Positions 9,147 through 18,109 of a stretch of 64,000 bases of DNA are shown piece after piece; the stretch's first letter is position 1; each line of letters opens with the position of its first letter. A program made the position numbers and the translations under genes. This DNA comes from Pseudomonas bharatica CSV86 (GTDB lineage: Bacteria > Pseudomonadota > Gammaproteobacteria > Pseudomonadales > Pseudomonadaceae), in contig NZ_AMWJ02000001.1 in NCBI RefSeq assembly GCF_000319305.2, positions 2,829,001 through 2,893,000 on the forward strand, given 5' to 3'. Under the pieces are notes generated by a model that searched no databases, was not told where the DNA came from, and saw only the letters and a program-made list of their open reading frames with translations.

Positions 9147-9392
9147 TCACGCGTCCTCGAGTGTGGCGATGACCTGACCCGGCTCCACCGGATCACCGTC
9201 CTCGACCAGGAACGCGTCCAGGCGCCCTGCCACACCGGCGGTCAGTTCGGAAAACTGCTTCATGACTTCGATCAGGCCGATCACCGTGTCGGCACTGACT
9301 TCGGCACCGGCCTCGACGTAGTTCGGCGAGTCCGGGGTGGCCTTGCGGTAGAAAGTCCCCGGCAACGGGGTGATGACTGGGTGCTGCGCCAT
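9147..9392 (-). CDS. Minimal biotin carboxyl carrier protein
   Basis: Small protein of 81 residues consisting only of a biotinyl domain, about half the size of AccB from fatty-acid synthesis because the N-terminal linker is absent. The biotin attachment site reads EVMKQFSEL, a variant of the usual E-A/V-M-K motif, with the lysine as acceptor; GRLDAFLVEDGDPVEPGQ is the second half of the fold. The start MAQHPVITPLPGTFY is preferred over an upstream ATG since it matches the family opening. It lies 4 bases before the biotin carboxylase gene and 93 after pxpA. Confidence 0.88.
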   Translation of the reverse strand: MAQHPVITPLPGTFYRKATPDSPNYVEAGAEVSADTVIGLIEVMKQFSELTAGVAGRLDAFLVEDGDPVEPGQVIATLEDA

Positions 9393-9485
9393 GTCTGTTC
9401 CTCTTGGAATACTTGTAGAAAGGCAGGCCAAAAATGGGTGTATCGGTAAACCCCAGCGTCTGCGTGCCAGGTGTCTTCGCTTGCG

Positions 9486-10244
9486 TTATCGCGGTGCGCG
9501 CACCTTGATCCCCGCGCCATCGAGCGCTTTGCGGGTGGCCTCGACCAGCGCCAGGGCGCCGGGTGTATCGCTGTGCAAACAGATGGAATCGAAGGTGATC
9601 GGCAGGTCTTCGCCTTCCACCGTGCGCACCACGCCTTCCTGGCAGGCACGCAGCACCCGCGCAGCGACCTGCACCGGGTCGTAGGCGCGCACAGTGCGGG
9701 TGAAGACGATGGAGCCGCTGAGGTCGTATTCGCGGTCGGCATAGAACTCGCGGATCACCGGTTGGCCGAGCTCTGTGGCAATACGCCAGATCACCGAGCC
9801 GGGCATGCAATACAGCAGCAGTTCGGGCTCCAGGCGCTGCAGGTTTTCCACCAGCAATCGCGCGGTTTCCTCGTCCCGGGCCAGATGCATGTACAGCGCC
9901 CCATGAGGCTTGATGTGCTGCAGGGCCACGCCTTGAACCCGGGCAAGCTCACGCAGGGCGCCGAGCTGGTAGAGCATGTCGTCCACCAGCTCCTGGGCCG
10001 GGGCATTGATATGGCGGCGACCGAAGCCGACCAGGTCGCGAAAACCCGGATGGGCACCGACGGCCACACCCAGGCGCTTGGCCTGTTCGACCGTGCGACG
10101 CATGGTGCCGGGGTCGCCGGCATGGAAGCCGGTGGCGATGTTGGCCGAACTGATGAAGCCCATCAGCTCGTTGTCGACTCCGTCGCCGATGGTCCACGGA
10201 CCGAAGCCTTCGCCCATGTCCGAGTTGAAATCTACTGCCTGCAT
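9486..10244 (-). CDS. pxpA: 5-oxoprolinase subunit A (LamB/YcsF family)
   Basis: LamB/YcsF-family protein of 252 residues. The family opening [14 protein letters not shown], then [36 protein letters not shown] and EFYADREYD are all present; the histidines and aspartates in these blocks form the metal site. It is the hydrolase-like subunit of PxpABC. It is the first gene of the operon, with AGGAGC before the ATG, and is transcribed away from the LysR gene at 10370. Order is pxpA, carrier, carboxylase, pxpB, pxpC. Confidence 0.9.
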   Translation of the reverse strand: MQAVDFNSDMGEGFGPWTIGDGVDNELMGFISSANIATGFHAGDPGTMRRTVEQAKRLGVAVGAHPGFRDLVGFGRRHINAPAQELVDDMLYQLGALRELARVQGVALQHIKPHGALYMHLARDEETARLLVENLQRLEPELLLYCMPGSVIWRIATELGQPVIREFYADREYDLSGSIVFTRTVRAYDPVQVAARVLRACQEGVVRTVEGEDLPITFDSICLHSDTPGALALVEATRKALDGAGIKVRAPR

Positions 10245-10329
10245 GCAATTGCTCCTGACGCTTGTGACTTCATGCCGACCACGTTAGATTCCGGCCCACC
10301 CCCTTGGGAAGATCTATTATCAGAGGGTG

Positions 10330-10349
10330 TATCTTCTGAAAAACAGATA
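10330..10349. promoter_or_regulatory. Candidate LysR operator between pxpA and its regulator
   Basis: Dyad TATCT-N10-AGATA, inside the longer GTATC...GATAC, lies 20-40 bases before the LysR start codon in the 125-base divergent intergenic region. Position and symmetry fit an autoregulatory and activating LysR site (inference). Confidence 0.4.
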
Positions 10350-10369
10350 CCCCATCACATGGAGCTTGC

Positions 10370-11287
10370 ATGTCACTGACCCTGCGCCAGGTTCGCTATT
10401 TCGTCGCCACGGCGGAGATCGGGCAGATATCCCAGGCGGCCATTCATCTGAATATTTCCCAGTCGGCGGTGACCACCGCGATCAAGGAACTGGAGAGCCT
10501 GCTCGGCACACTGCTGTTCCAGCGCTCGGCCCAGGGCATGAGCCTGACCGATGCCGGGCGGCACTTTCTCAACCGGGCCTACGTGATCCTGCGCAGCGTC
10601 GACGATGCCCTCAACAGTCCGCTGCCGGATGTCCGCGCCAGCGGCCTGCTGCGGGTAGCGGCCAGCTACACGGTGCTCGGCTACTTCCTGCCGCACCACC
10701 TGCAACGCCTGGAACACTGGTACCCGGACGTAACCATCGACGTGCACGAACGGGAGCGCCAGGCCATCGAGCAAGGCTTGCTGGAAAGCGAATTCGACAT
10801 GGCGGTGGTGCTCACCTCGAACCTCACCCACCCGGACATCGTCTCGGAAACCCTGTTCAACTCCGAACGCCGGCTATGGCTGCCCAGCCACCACCCGCTG
10901 TGCGAACGCTCGGCCGTGAGCCTGGCCGATGTCACCCGCGAGCCGTTCATCCTGCTGACCGTCGACGAAGCCGAACAAAGCGCCATGCGCTACTGGGAAC
11001 ATGCCCACCAGCAGCCCAACGTGCGGGTTCGCACCAGTTCCGTCGAAGCGGTGCGCAGCATGGTGGCCAACGGCAGCGGCGTAGCGATCCTCTCCGACCT
11101 GGTGCACCGCCCCTGGTCGCTGGAAGGCAAGCGCATCGAAACCGTGACCATCACCGACAAGGTCACCCCCATGAGCGTCGGCCTGGCCTGGCATCGCGAG
11201 CGGGAATTCACCCCGGCGATGCACGCCTTCCGCAATTACTTCCATGATGCGTTTCTGGCGCCGCAGCAGCTTTCTGCGCGGCGCTGA
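10370..11287 (+). CDS. LysR-family transcriptional regulator of the pxp/biotin operon
   Basis: LysR regulator of 305 residues. The N-terminal winged helix-turn-helix contains GQISQAAIHLNISQSAVTTAIKELE; the rest is the periplasmic-binding-protein-like effector domain from about residue 90. It is divergent from the five-gene pxpA operon, the standard arrangement for a LysR activator of the facing operon. The effector is unknown but is plausibly the operon's substrate, such as 5-oxoproline or another cyclic amide. Confidence 0.9.
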   Translation: MSLTLRQVRYFVATAEIGQISQAAIHLNISQSAVTTAIKELESLLGTLLFQRSAQGMSLTDAGRHFLNRAYVILRSVDDALNSPLPDVRASGLLRVAASYTVLGYFLPHHLQRLEHWYPDVTIDVHERERQAIEQGLLESEFDMAVVLTSNLTHPDIVSETLFNSERRLWLPSHHPLCERSAVSLADVTREPFILLTVDEAEQSAMRYWEHAHQQPNVRVRTSSVEAVRSMVANGSGVAILSDLVHRPWSLEGKRIETVTITDKVTPMSVGLAWHREREFTPAMHAFRNYFHDAFLAPQQLSARR

Positions 11288-11340
11288 GGGCGCAAAGGTC
11301 AGGCCGGCGCAGAGGATGACCGAACGGGTTATTTGACCGC

Positions 11341-11517
11341 GGCTCGTTTAGCAACTTCCCGGCTGTCGCATAGCGCTACAAACCTCTGCCTCTTCCGACT
11401 TTCTTGTAGGCAATTTCCCAAGCATACTTCCGCGCCGTCTTTGTCATTGCGCTCTTGGAAATCAGTGCCTAGGCTGCCTCGGTCGCTGCATATCAGCGAT
11501 CAGGTTTGGTCACCTGG
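11341..11517 (+). repeat. 177-bp conserved non-coding element, copy A (leader of DUF6124 gene)
   Basis: Runs from GGCTCGTTTAGCAACTTCCC to TTTGGTCACCTGG and recurs at 12144-12321 with only about three differences (one inserted A and two T/C changes). Conservation far exceeds that of the flanks. It lies 208 bases upstream of the DUF6124 start codon. Between the element and the gene is a further 200 bases with partial likeness to the sequence after copy B (GGTTGACCAACCTG, CAGTCGCCACCCATC, TTTGGTCACG). No convincing protein is encoded in it. A transcribed leader or small RNA is the likeliest role (inference). Confidence 0.7.
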
Positions 11518-11724
11518 TTTCTCAAGCGCGTAAGCGCCCTTTCCGTCAGTGGTCACTTTTCGTGGTCGCTGCATCGCGTTATGGCGGCTGTGCGCGGGGC
11601 ACCTTCGGGTGCGCCGGGTTGCCTTGAGACCGGTTGACCAACCTGCGTGCAGTCGCCACCCATCCTTCCACCACTTTTCGTTTGGTCACGTTCAGTGGTG
11701 AAGCCATTCTCAAGGAGTTAGACG

Positions 11725-12009
11725 ATGACAAAGGCCGTTCCTGATCCTCCCGCCAATCCCCCTACCAGCGCCCACACCCACTTCGCCACCTGCAACGGCA
11801 CCCACCCGCCTCTGTCCGCCGTATGCGAGGGCGCCCGGATGGAAGATGTGCTGGTCCACCTCACCCTGTCCCTGGCCTCGGCCTATGAAACCAACTACCA
11901 GGTCTGCGAATCGGCCAGCAAACCGATGCAGAGCCTCGCCTGGGCGACCCAGCATTCACTGGAGATCTGCCAGGCGTTGGTGGAGTCGTTGTTGAAGAGG
12001 AGTAAATAG
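11725..12009 (+). CDS. DUF6124 family small protein
   Basis: Small protein of 94 residues with AAGGAG 8 bases before the ATG. The proline-rich start (MTKAVPDPPANPPTS), a middle segment MEDVLVHLTLSLASAYETNYQVCE and a helical C-terminus ending in lysines match the pseudomonad DUF6124 pattern as I recall it. No signal peptide or catalytic motif is visible; the second half is likely a helical bundle. Function unknown. The most notable context is the highly conserved 177-bp element upstream, repeated downstream. Confidence 0.75.
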   Translation: MTKAVPDPPANPPTSAHTHFATCNGTHPPLSAVCEGARMEDVLVHLTLSLASAYETNYQVCESASKPMQSLAWATQHSLEICQALVESLLKRSK

Positions 12010-12143
12010 GGCCAGCGGGCGCGTGCCCGCCTTCCAGATAGCGCGCCGCCACGCGGTGCGCACTCTGTTGTGAACAAGGGAGTCAAGCGATATTGCTGGC
12101 AATCCGGGCGGGCTGAAAGGCGGTAAGCGCTTTACGCGCCCCA

Positions 12144-12321
12144 GGCTCGTTTAGCAACTTCCCGGCTGTCGCATAGCGCTACAAAACCTCTGCCCCTTCC
12201 GACTTTCTTGTAGGCAATTTCCCAAGCATACTTCCGCGCCGTCTTTGTCATTGCGCTCCTGGAAATCAGTGCCTAGGCTGCCTCGGTCGCTGCATATCAG
12301 CGATCAGGTTTGGTCACCTGG
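12144..12321 (+). repeat. 177-bp conserved non-coding element, copy B (no intact gene follows)
   Basis: Second copy of the element at 11341-11517, in the same orientation 803 bases downstream, about 98 percent identical by eye. It is followed by an intrinsic terminator (12340-12369), then by sequence resembling the leader after copy A up to an AGGAG at about 12507, but the expected ATG reads ATA and no DUF6124-type frame follows. Confidence 0.7.
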
Positions 12322-12339
12322 CAAATCCGAAGCGCGCAG

Positions 12340-12369
12340 GCGCCCATCCGTTTTGGCGGGCGCTTTTTT
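12340..12369 (+). terminator. Intrinsic terminator after element copy B
   Basis: Stem GCGCCC / GGGCGC with a 12-base loop followed immediately by six T. It would stop a transcript starting in or before element copy B. The matching place after copy A (about 11528-11575) lacks so clean a hairpin. Confidence 0.7.
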
Positions 12370-12619
12370 GTGGCTGCTGCTTTATGGCTGCGGTGCGCAG
12401 GGCGCTTTTCAGCGCGCCGGGTTTGCCTCGGTTCCCGGTTGACCAACCTGTGTCACAGTCGCCACCCATCGTTTGGTCACGACGGTGTGGCGTACCCGAT
12501 CAACCGAGGAGATACCCAACGAGGCCACCCAGGTCTTTCTGGGCCCCTGACCAGCATCCTTTGCGCAATACCTTCCGCATCGCTCGACAATTGACAACAG
12601 TGCGTGCAGCACCCATACC
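12370..12619. other. Gene-free remnant leader region
   Basis: 250 bases without a supportable gene. They repeat motifs found upstream of the DUF6124 gene (GGTTGACCAACCTG, CAGTCGCCACCCATC) and reach a Shine-Dalgarno-like GAGGAG with no in-frame ATG. Best read as the leader of a lost or decayed paralogue. Confidence 0.5.
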
Positions 12620-12932
12620 TCAGGTCCACCGCGCACTCCCGGCCGTTGCCTTGCGCTGCCCCAGCCTGGCTTCCATATGCCGGGTCCTTTTCCCCTGGGC
12701 CAGGCGCCTGCCGTTCTGGAACACCTGGATCGCAGCGTCCGCCGACAGATAAATGACCATCCCGCCCGGCAGATATTCGATCTCCATCGAGCCGCCACCC
12801 GCCCCTCCCGCCACCAGCAGCCTGACCGACGCACCGCAGTCGATCCGAAACTCGCTGGAAGCCGGTTCGATCACGAGCAGAAGGCGATCCGGGCCGCCGT
12901 TTATGAACCTGATTTCCTGCTCGTGTTTCATG
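12620..12932 (-). CDS. Hypothetical small protein downstream of OprD-type porin gene
   Basis: Protein of 103 residues not assigned to a family. It starts MKHEQEIRFINGGPDRLLLV 16 bases after the porin stop, behind GAGGG, so it is likely the last gene of the porin operon. The sequence is rich in beta-forming alternation (DRLLLVIEPASSEFRIDCG, GSMEIEYLPGGMVIYLS) with a glycine run GGAGGGS and a basic C-terminus. No signal peptide or membrane segment is seen, suggesting a cytoplasmic beta-rich domain. An upstream ATG (at 12970) would overlap the porin gene. Confidence 0.6.
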
Positions 12933-12948
12933 GGGTATCCCTCGGGGG

Positions 12949-14277
12949 TCAGAAGCAGTTCAACGGCCATTCGAGGATCAGCATGTGCATGTTGACGTCG
13001 CCATCCGGCTGACCCCGCCTGGCATCGTGCAGGCCTTCGCGCAGGCGGATGCGCAGGTCCTTGGCGGAACCGGACTGGACAACGTACCTGGCTTCCAGGT
13101 CGAGCTCCTGGTGCTGGGCGTCATCGGCTCCGTCCCAGGCGCCGTAATGGCTGTTGTCCGAACGCTGGATGTCATAGCCGAACACGTAACGGCCCATGAA
13201 GCTCAAGCCTGGGAATCCGCTGGGGGCCATGTCGAGGTCGTAGCGCAGTTGCCAGGACTTTTCATTCGGCCCATTGAAGTCGGAAGCCATGATCGGGTTG
13301 CTCAGGTAGATCGAGTTGCCGAAGGCTCCCGAGCCGTTGTTGCCGAAGCCGATGTAGTCGAACGGGGTGCCGCCGATGATCCGCTGGTAAGCAACCATCA
13401 GCCGGTGCCGGCCAAGGCTGTAGGCCAACTGGGCCGAGTAGGCCGTTGTGCGGATGTCGCCGGCATTGGCCCGGCCTTCGTCGCGGGTGTGGTAGAGGTT
13501 CAGGTCCAGGGCGATGCGCGAGCGGTCTTCACGCTCCCAAAGGTAACTGCCGCCCAGGTAGGCCTGGCGCCATAGGTCCTCGAATTGCGCGCCATACAGG
13601 CTCACGCTCCAGTCCCTGCTCTCGTAGCGCCCGCCGGCGAAGCCGACCGAGTCGGTAGGTACGAATGCATAGTTGGCCCAGAGCTCGCCTTTGTTGCTGG
13701 TCGAGGATGGTTCAGTGCCCGCCGTGAAGCGCCCCGTCTCCACGAGCAGCCCTTCGATGTCACGATTGGCCAGTAGCCACCCCGTGGCGGTACTCGGAAA
13801 CAATCGGGTATCGGAGGTCGCGAAGACCGGGTTGGTCACCTGCATCTGGCCATAGCGCAGCTCGGTCTGGCCATGCCGGGCCTTGATCAACACGCCGGCC
13901 CGGCCAAAGCTGCGCTGTGCTTCGCCCTCGTGGTTCATCTGGATATTGCCGTATCCGGCATGGCCGTCACCACCATCGAGCTTGAAGCCGGCGAAGCCAT
14001 AAGCGTCGAGGCCGAAACCCAGCGGCCCCTGGGTGAACCCGGAGGCGAAGTTGGCCCGCATGCCCAGCGACACGTCGCGAGGGTCGCGCCGGTCATGGGC
14101 GAAACGCTGGTGTCCGTCCCCTTTCATCTGGCTATTGAGCACCGTGGACCTGCTGCCGATCACCAGATGACTGTCTTCGATAAAGCCGTTTGCAGCCTGC
14201 GAGTACGCGCTGAACAACAGCGGACACGCGAGCACGAGCGGCCAGCCGGCCGTTAAGGTTGTCATGAATCTACCCAC
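12949..14277 (-). CDS. OprD-family outer-membrane porin
   Basis: Substrate-specific 18-strand porin of 442 residues. It has a signal peptide ending near AYSQAANG, then the OprD-type opening GFIEDSHLVIGSRSTVLN and the plug-proximal DPRDVSLGMRANFASGFTQGPLGFGLDAYG, and ends in phenylalanine (ILEWPLNCF). OprD-family channels take up amino acids, peptides or aromatic acids. It is the third gene of the operon with an M20 amidohydrolase and an MHS transporter, so it probably admits the same N-acyl amino acid or amide. A second in-frame ATG three codons on (MTTLTAG) could be the true start. Confidence 0.9.
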   Translation of the reverse strand: MGRFMTTLTAGWPLVLACPLLFSAYSQAANGFIEDSHLVIGSRSTVLNSQMKGDGHQRFAHDRRDPRDVSLGMRANFASGFTQGPLGFGLDAYGFAGFKLDGGDGHAGYGNIQMNHEGEAQRSFGRAGVLIKARHGQTELRYGQMQVTNPVFATSDTRLFPSTATGWLLANRDIEGLLVETGRFTAGTEPSSTSNKGELWANYAFVPTDSVGFAGGRYESRDWSVSLYGAQFEDLWRQAYLGGSYLWEREDRSRIALDLNLYHTRDEGRANAGDIRTTAYSAQLAYSLGRHRLMVAYQRIIGGTPFDYIGFGNNGSGAFGNSIYLSNPIMASDFNGPNEKSWQLRYDLDMAPSGFPGLSFMGRYVFGYDIQRSDNSHYGAWDGADDAQHQELDLEARYVVQSGSAKDLRIRLREGLHDARRGQPDGDVNMHMLILEWPLNCF

Positions 14278-14340
14278 CAGGAATCCATCGTCATTTTTGT
14301 TGTTGTCGAGAAAGCGGGTGTTGCCTGTTGCGCGAACGGC

Positions 14341-15642
14341 TCAGTCGAGCCGCCTGCCGACGGTTTCCTTGACCATCGCCAGGCCCGCCAGGGTGGCGCA
14401 CAGGCAGAGCATCACGTAGAGCGCCGGTGCGTGCTTGTCGCCGGTCAGGTCGATCAGGCCGGTGGCGAAGAACTGCGCGAAGCCGCCGAAGATGCACACG
14501 CCCAGGCAGTACACCAGCGACAGCCCGGTGGCGCGGAGCGAGCGAGGGAACATCTCGGTCAGCATGACCATCGACGGCACGGTGATCAGTACGAGCAGGA
14601 AGGTGGTGGCGAAGGACACGAACAGCAGCGTGCCGAGGGTCGGGAAGTGGGTCATCAGCATGAATGCCGGGTAGATCAGCAACAGCATCGGGATGCTGCC
14701 CATGGCGATGGTGCGACGCCGTCCAATGCGGTCGCTCAGACGCCCCGCCCACAGCGACAGGACGATCTGCACCGCAGCCCCCAGGCAGGACGCACCGATG
14801 CCGGTCTGCATGGGCAGCTTGAGGATGGCGACCGTGTAGTTGGTCATGTAGTCGAGCACGATGTAGCTACTGGCAGTGCCGCCGATGGCCATCAGCACCC
14901 CGGCCACCAGCGTGCGACGGTGCCGGGTGACGATCTGCTGCAGTACCGGAGTGGTTTCGTCCTGGTCTTCGCGCTGCCCGGCGGTTTCCTGGAGGTGACG
15001 ACGCATGTAAACGCCGATGGGCAGGATGAACAGGCCTACGGCAAAGGGCACGCGCCAGCCCCAGCTTTCCAGCGCTTCGGGGTCCAGGCCGGTGGTCAGG
15101 GCCAGGCTGATGGCCGAGCCGAGAAGAAAGCTCAGCCCCTGGCTGAAGAACTGCCAGCTGCCGTAGAAACCACGGTTATGGTCGCCGGCATATTCCATGA
15201 GCATCGCAGTGGACGCTCCGACTTCGCCACCGATGGCAAAGCCCTGGATAAGCCGGGCCAACACCACCAGCACCGGCGCGGCAAGGCCGATCTGGGCATA
15301 GGTCGGCGCAGTCGCCAGTACCGCCGAGCCCAGCGCCATCAGGCTCAGGGTCAGCAGCATCGCCGGCTTGCGTCCGGCACGGTCGGCATAGGCGCCGATG
15401 ACGATGCCGCCCAAAGGGCGCATGACAAAACCCAGCCCGAAGGTAGCCAGGGCCAGCAACAGCTGGCTCAGCTCGCTCTGCGCCGGGAAATACTGGCGGC
15501 CGATAAGGGTCGCGAAAAAACTGAAGACGGAAAACTCGAAGAACTCCAGCGCCGAGCCGATGGTGATCGCCGCGATGGCTCGCGAGGTCAACGCTCGGGA
15601 AACCGGTGCGGCGCCGGCCGCCTGGGTAACGGTTGCAGACAT
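14341..15642 (-). CDS. MFS transporter, metabolite:proton symporter (MHS) family
   Basis: Inner-membrane transporter of 433 residues with about twelve hydrophobic segments. The MHS signature is visible in GSALEFFEFSVFSFFATLIGR at the first helix and in the loop-2/3 motif GAYADRAGRKPAM, repeated in weaker form as LSDRIGRRRT in the second half. The family carries organic acids such as citrate, shikimate or ketoglutarate with protons. The ATG after GGAGGACCTGTC (MSATVTQ) is chosen over a longer frame. It lies 48 bases after the amidohydrolase gene and 63 before the porin gene, so it is probably the inner-membrane step for the porin's substrate. Confidence 0.9.
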   Translation of the reverse strand: MSATVTQAAGAAPVSRALTSRAIAAITIGSALEFFEFSVFSFFATLIGRQYFPAQSELSQLLLALATFGLGFVMRPLGGIVIGAYADRAGRKPAMLLTLSLMALGSAVLATAPTYAQIGLAAPVLVVLARLIQGFAIGGEVGASTAMLMEYAGDHNRGFYGSWQFFSQGLSFLLGSAISLALTTGLDPEALESWGWRVPFAVGLFILPIGVYMRRHLQETAGQREDQDETTPVLQQIVTRHRRTLVAGVLMAIGGTASSYIVLDYMTNYTVAILKLPMQTGIGASCLGAAVQIVLSLWAGRLSDRIGRRRTIAMGSIPMLLLIYPAFMLMTHFPTLGTLLFVSFATTFLLVLITVPSMVMLTEMFPRSLRATGLSLVYCLGVCIFGGFAQFFATGLIDLTGDKHAPALYVMLCLCATLAGLAMVKETVGRRLD

Positions 15643-15690
15643 GACAGGTCCTCCGCCTCGCGCTGCCGCGAGGCTGGCAAGTGGCGGCAT

Positions 15691-16869
15691 TCAGGCCAGG
15701 AAGGTTTCGACCAGGCGTACCCAATAGCTGGCGCCAAGCGCCAGGGCTTCGTCGTTGAAGTCGTAGCCGGGGTTATGCACCATGCAGCCCCCCTCGCCGT
15801 CGCCATTGCCGATGACCAGATAACAACCCGGGCAGTGCTCCAGGATCACGGCGAAATCCTCGCTGCCGGTCAGTGGCTGGATTTCGGCGACCACTGAATC
15901 GGCGCCGATCCAATCGAGCGCAACCTGACGCGCGAACGCGGTGGGTTGTTCATGATTGAACAGCGCCGGGAAGCGCTGCGACTCGTCCACAGCCACACTG
16001 GCCCGGGCACCGAAACTCTCGGCCTGGGCCTGCGCGATCCGTGTGATGCGCTCAATGAGCTCGTCGCGCACCTCGGTCTTCAGGGCCCGCACGCTCAATT
16101 GCAGCCGGCAGTGTTCGGGTATCACATTGGGCGCGTGGCCAGCGTTGAATGCACCGACCGAGATCACACCGCAGTCCAGCGGGTCGATATTCCTGGCTAC
16201 CACGCTTTGCAGGGCCATGACGATCGCCGAGCCCGCCAGGATCGCATCCACGGCCTTGTGCGGCATGGCACCATGGCCGCCGACGCCGTGGATGTCGATG
16301 GTGACCGTATCGGTCGAGGCCATGAACGGCCCGGTGCGAAAGCCGAACGTACCGACCGCGAGGCCGGGCATGTTGTGCATCGCGAATACCGCATCACAGG
16401 GAAAGCGTTCGAACAGCCCGTCCTCCAACATGCTGCGCGCGCCGCCGTCACCCTCCTCGGCGGGCTGGAAAATCACGTTCAGGGTGCCATCGAAGTTGCC
16501 GTCGGCAGCGAGGTACCTGGCCGCCGCAAGCAGCATTGCGGTGTGCCCGTCATGACCGCAGGCATGCATCTTTCCCTCGAAGCGGCTGGCATAGGGCAGC
16601 CCGGTAAGCTCCTCGATCGGCAGAGCGTCCATATCGGCACGCAGGCCGATCCGGCGCTGGCCGCTACCGCGTTTCAGCTGGCCGACTACGCCGGTCCTGC
16701 CGATACCGCGGTGAACGTCATAGCCCCATTCCTGGAGCTTCGACGCAACCAGGTCACTGGTGGCGAATTCCTCGAAACTCAATTCAGGATGGGCATGCAG
16801 GTGCCGACGCACGCCGATCATTTCTTCTTCGATGGCCTTGATACCAGGAAGTACTGCAAAGTGGCTCAT
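15691..16869 (-). CDS. M20-family amidohydrolase (hippurate hydrolase-like)
   Basis: Zinc-dependent amidohydrolase of 392 residues, the normal length. Motifs are RRHLHAHPELSFEE, MHACGHDGHTAML, PAEEGDGGA, VGGHGAMPHKAVDA and GSEDFA; cysteine, histidines and glutamates in these blocks bind the metals. Relatives cleave N-acyl amino acids such as hippurate or N-acetyl amino acids to acid and amino acid. AAGAAGGAAACC precedes the chosen ATG; the longer frame reaches into the divergent LysR promoter. It is the first gene of the operon with a transporter and porin, so uptake and hydrolysis of an acylated amino acid is a sensible inference. Confidence 0.9.
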   Translation of the reverse strand: MSHFAVLPGIKAIEEEMIGVRRHLHAHPELSFEEFATSDLVASKLQEWGYDVHRGIGRTGVVGQLKRGSGQRRIGLRADMDALPIEELTGLPYASRFEGKMHACGHDGHTAMLLAAARYLAADGNFDGTLNVIFQPAEEGDGGARSMLEDGLFERFPCDAVFAMHNMPGLAVGTFGFRTGPFMASTDTVTIDIHGVGGHGAMPHKAVDAILAGSAIVMALQSVVARNIDPLDCGVISVGAFNAGHAPNVIPEHCRLQLSVRALKTEVRDELIERITRIAQAQAESFGARASVAVDESQRFPALFNHEQPTAFARQVALDWIGADSVVAEIQPLTGSEDFAVILEHCPGCYLVIGNGDGEGGCMVHNPGYDFNDEALALGASYWVRLVETFLA

Positions 16870-17002
16870 GAGGTTTCCTTCTTGTTGTTCTGCGCATGGC
16901 TGGGCATGCTTGCGGCCATCATAAAAAACCACCCCGCACCCCGGGCAGCCGCAAAGAGGTTGGCCTGAAAACCAGGGGTTTACGCCGGAACGTCCTCGCC
17001 TC

Positions 17003-17956
17003 ATGAAACTGCACCAACTCCAGGCCCTTGTGTCCATTGCCGACAACGGCAGCATCCGCGCCGCCGCACGCAAGCTCGGTATCTCCCAGACTGCGGCGGC
17101 CAAGGCGCTGCGCGAGCTTGAGGGCGAGTTGCAGTTACCCTTGCTCAACCGAAATGCCAGCGGCGTGGGCTTGACCCGCTATGGCAGGTCGCTGCTGACC
17201 CACGCCCGGCAGATGCTCGAGCAAATGGGGCGCGCGCAGCAGGAACTGGCCCACCTGAGGGGCGAGACCGAAGGTCATTTGCGTTTCGGGATCTCGCCCT
17301 GGATGGGCATGACCTTGCTGCCGGAAGCGGTGTGCCTTTTTCGTCAGCAGATGCCGGGCATTCGCCTGGAGATATTCGAAGGCCTGATGGCCGTGACCCT
17401 GCCACGACTGCGCGAAGGCACCATGGATTTCGCCATAGGCCTGGTCTCCGCCTTGCTGCCACGACCGGAGTTCTCCTGCGAACCCCTGTTGTCGTATGAA
17501 ATGTCGGTCATCGCCCGCAAAGGCCATCCGCGAATGGCGAGCCGCTCGATCCACGAACTGCTGGACCAGGACTGGGTGGTCAATTATCCGGACACCAGCC
17601 AGGACGATTTCATGCGCGAACTCTTCTGGCAGCATGATGCACAGATCCCGATCAACCAGATCCAGCGTGCCCAGTCGCTGCAGTTGATGCTCTCGCTGAT
17701 GGAGCAGACCGATATGCTGGGTTACTGCCCCAAGCCCATGCTGACGGTGCCTATGTACAAGGAGCGTATCGTTCGCCTGGACCTGGCCGAGGAGTTCGCC
17801 ACCGACACCATCGGCATCGTGACGCCGCGCAATGCGCAGCTCGGGGCGGCCGCCCAGGTCTTCGTCGACTGCCTGCTCCAGACGATCCGCCGGCGCTCGC
17901 GCTCATCACGAGCGCAGGACACCGTGTTGTTCGACACGCTGGAACTGCTGGTCTGA
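17003..17956 (+). CDS. LysR-family transcriptional regulator
   Basis: LysR regulator of 317 residues with N-terminal helix-turn-helix NGSIRAAARKLGISQTAAAKAL and an effector domain beginning near GHLRFGISPWMG. It is divergent from the M20 amidohydrolase/MHS/OprD operon across 133 bases and is its likely regulator. The C-terminus is extended and basic (RRRSRSSRAQD). From 17957 to 18109 no gene is seen. Confidence 0.9.
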   Translation: MKLHQLQALVSIADNGSIRAAARKLGISQTAAAKALRELEGELQLPLLNRNASGVGLTRYGRSLLTHARQMLEQMGRAQQELAHLRGETEGHLRFGISPWMGMTLLPEAVCLFRQQMPGIRLEIFEGLMAVTLPRLREGTMDFAIGLVSALLPRPEFSCEPLLSYEMSVIARKGHPRMASRSIHELLDQDWVVNYPDTSQDDFMRELFWQHDAQIPINQIQRAQSLQLMLSLMEQTDMLGYCPKPMLTVPMYKERIVRLDLAEEFATDTIGIVTPRNAQLGAAAQVFVDCLLQTIRRRSRSSRAQDTVLFDTLELLV

Positions 17957-18109
17957 AAGCGGTTTTTCGACGACGAAGCACACCCGGCTATTACCCGACG
18001 GATCGCCGTCGCGTCGCCACACCAGGCCCAGACCGCCTTATCGGGTGCTGTTGACCAGGCGCTAACACATGGCAGAGGAATGACTCAGCAGAAGAGGAAC
18101 GCTGCCGAA

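Noticed and set aside
11333..12442. Small frames inside the 177-bp elements (SLRSWKSVPRLPRS...)
   Set aside because: The two copies start at different places, lack ribosome sites and run into unrelated tails; conservation is explained better by an RNA or DNA element.
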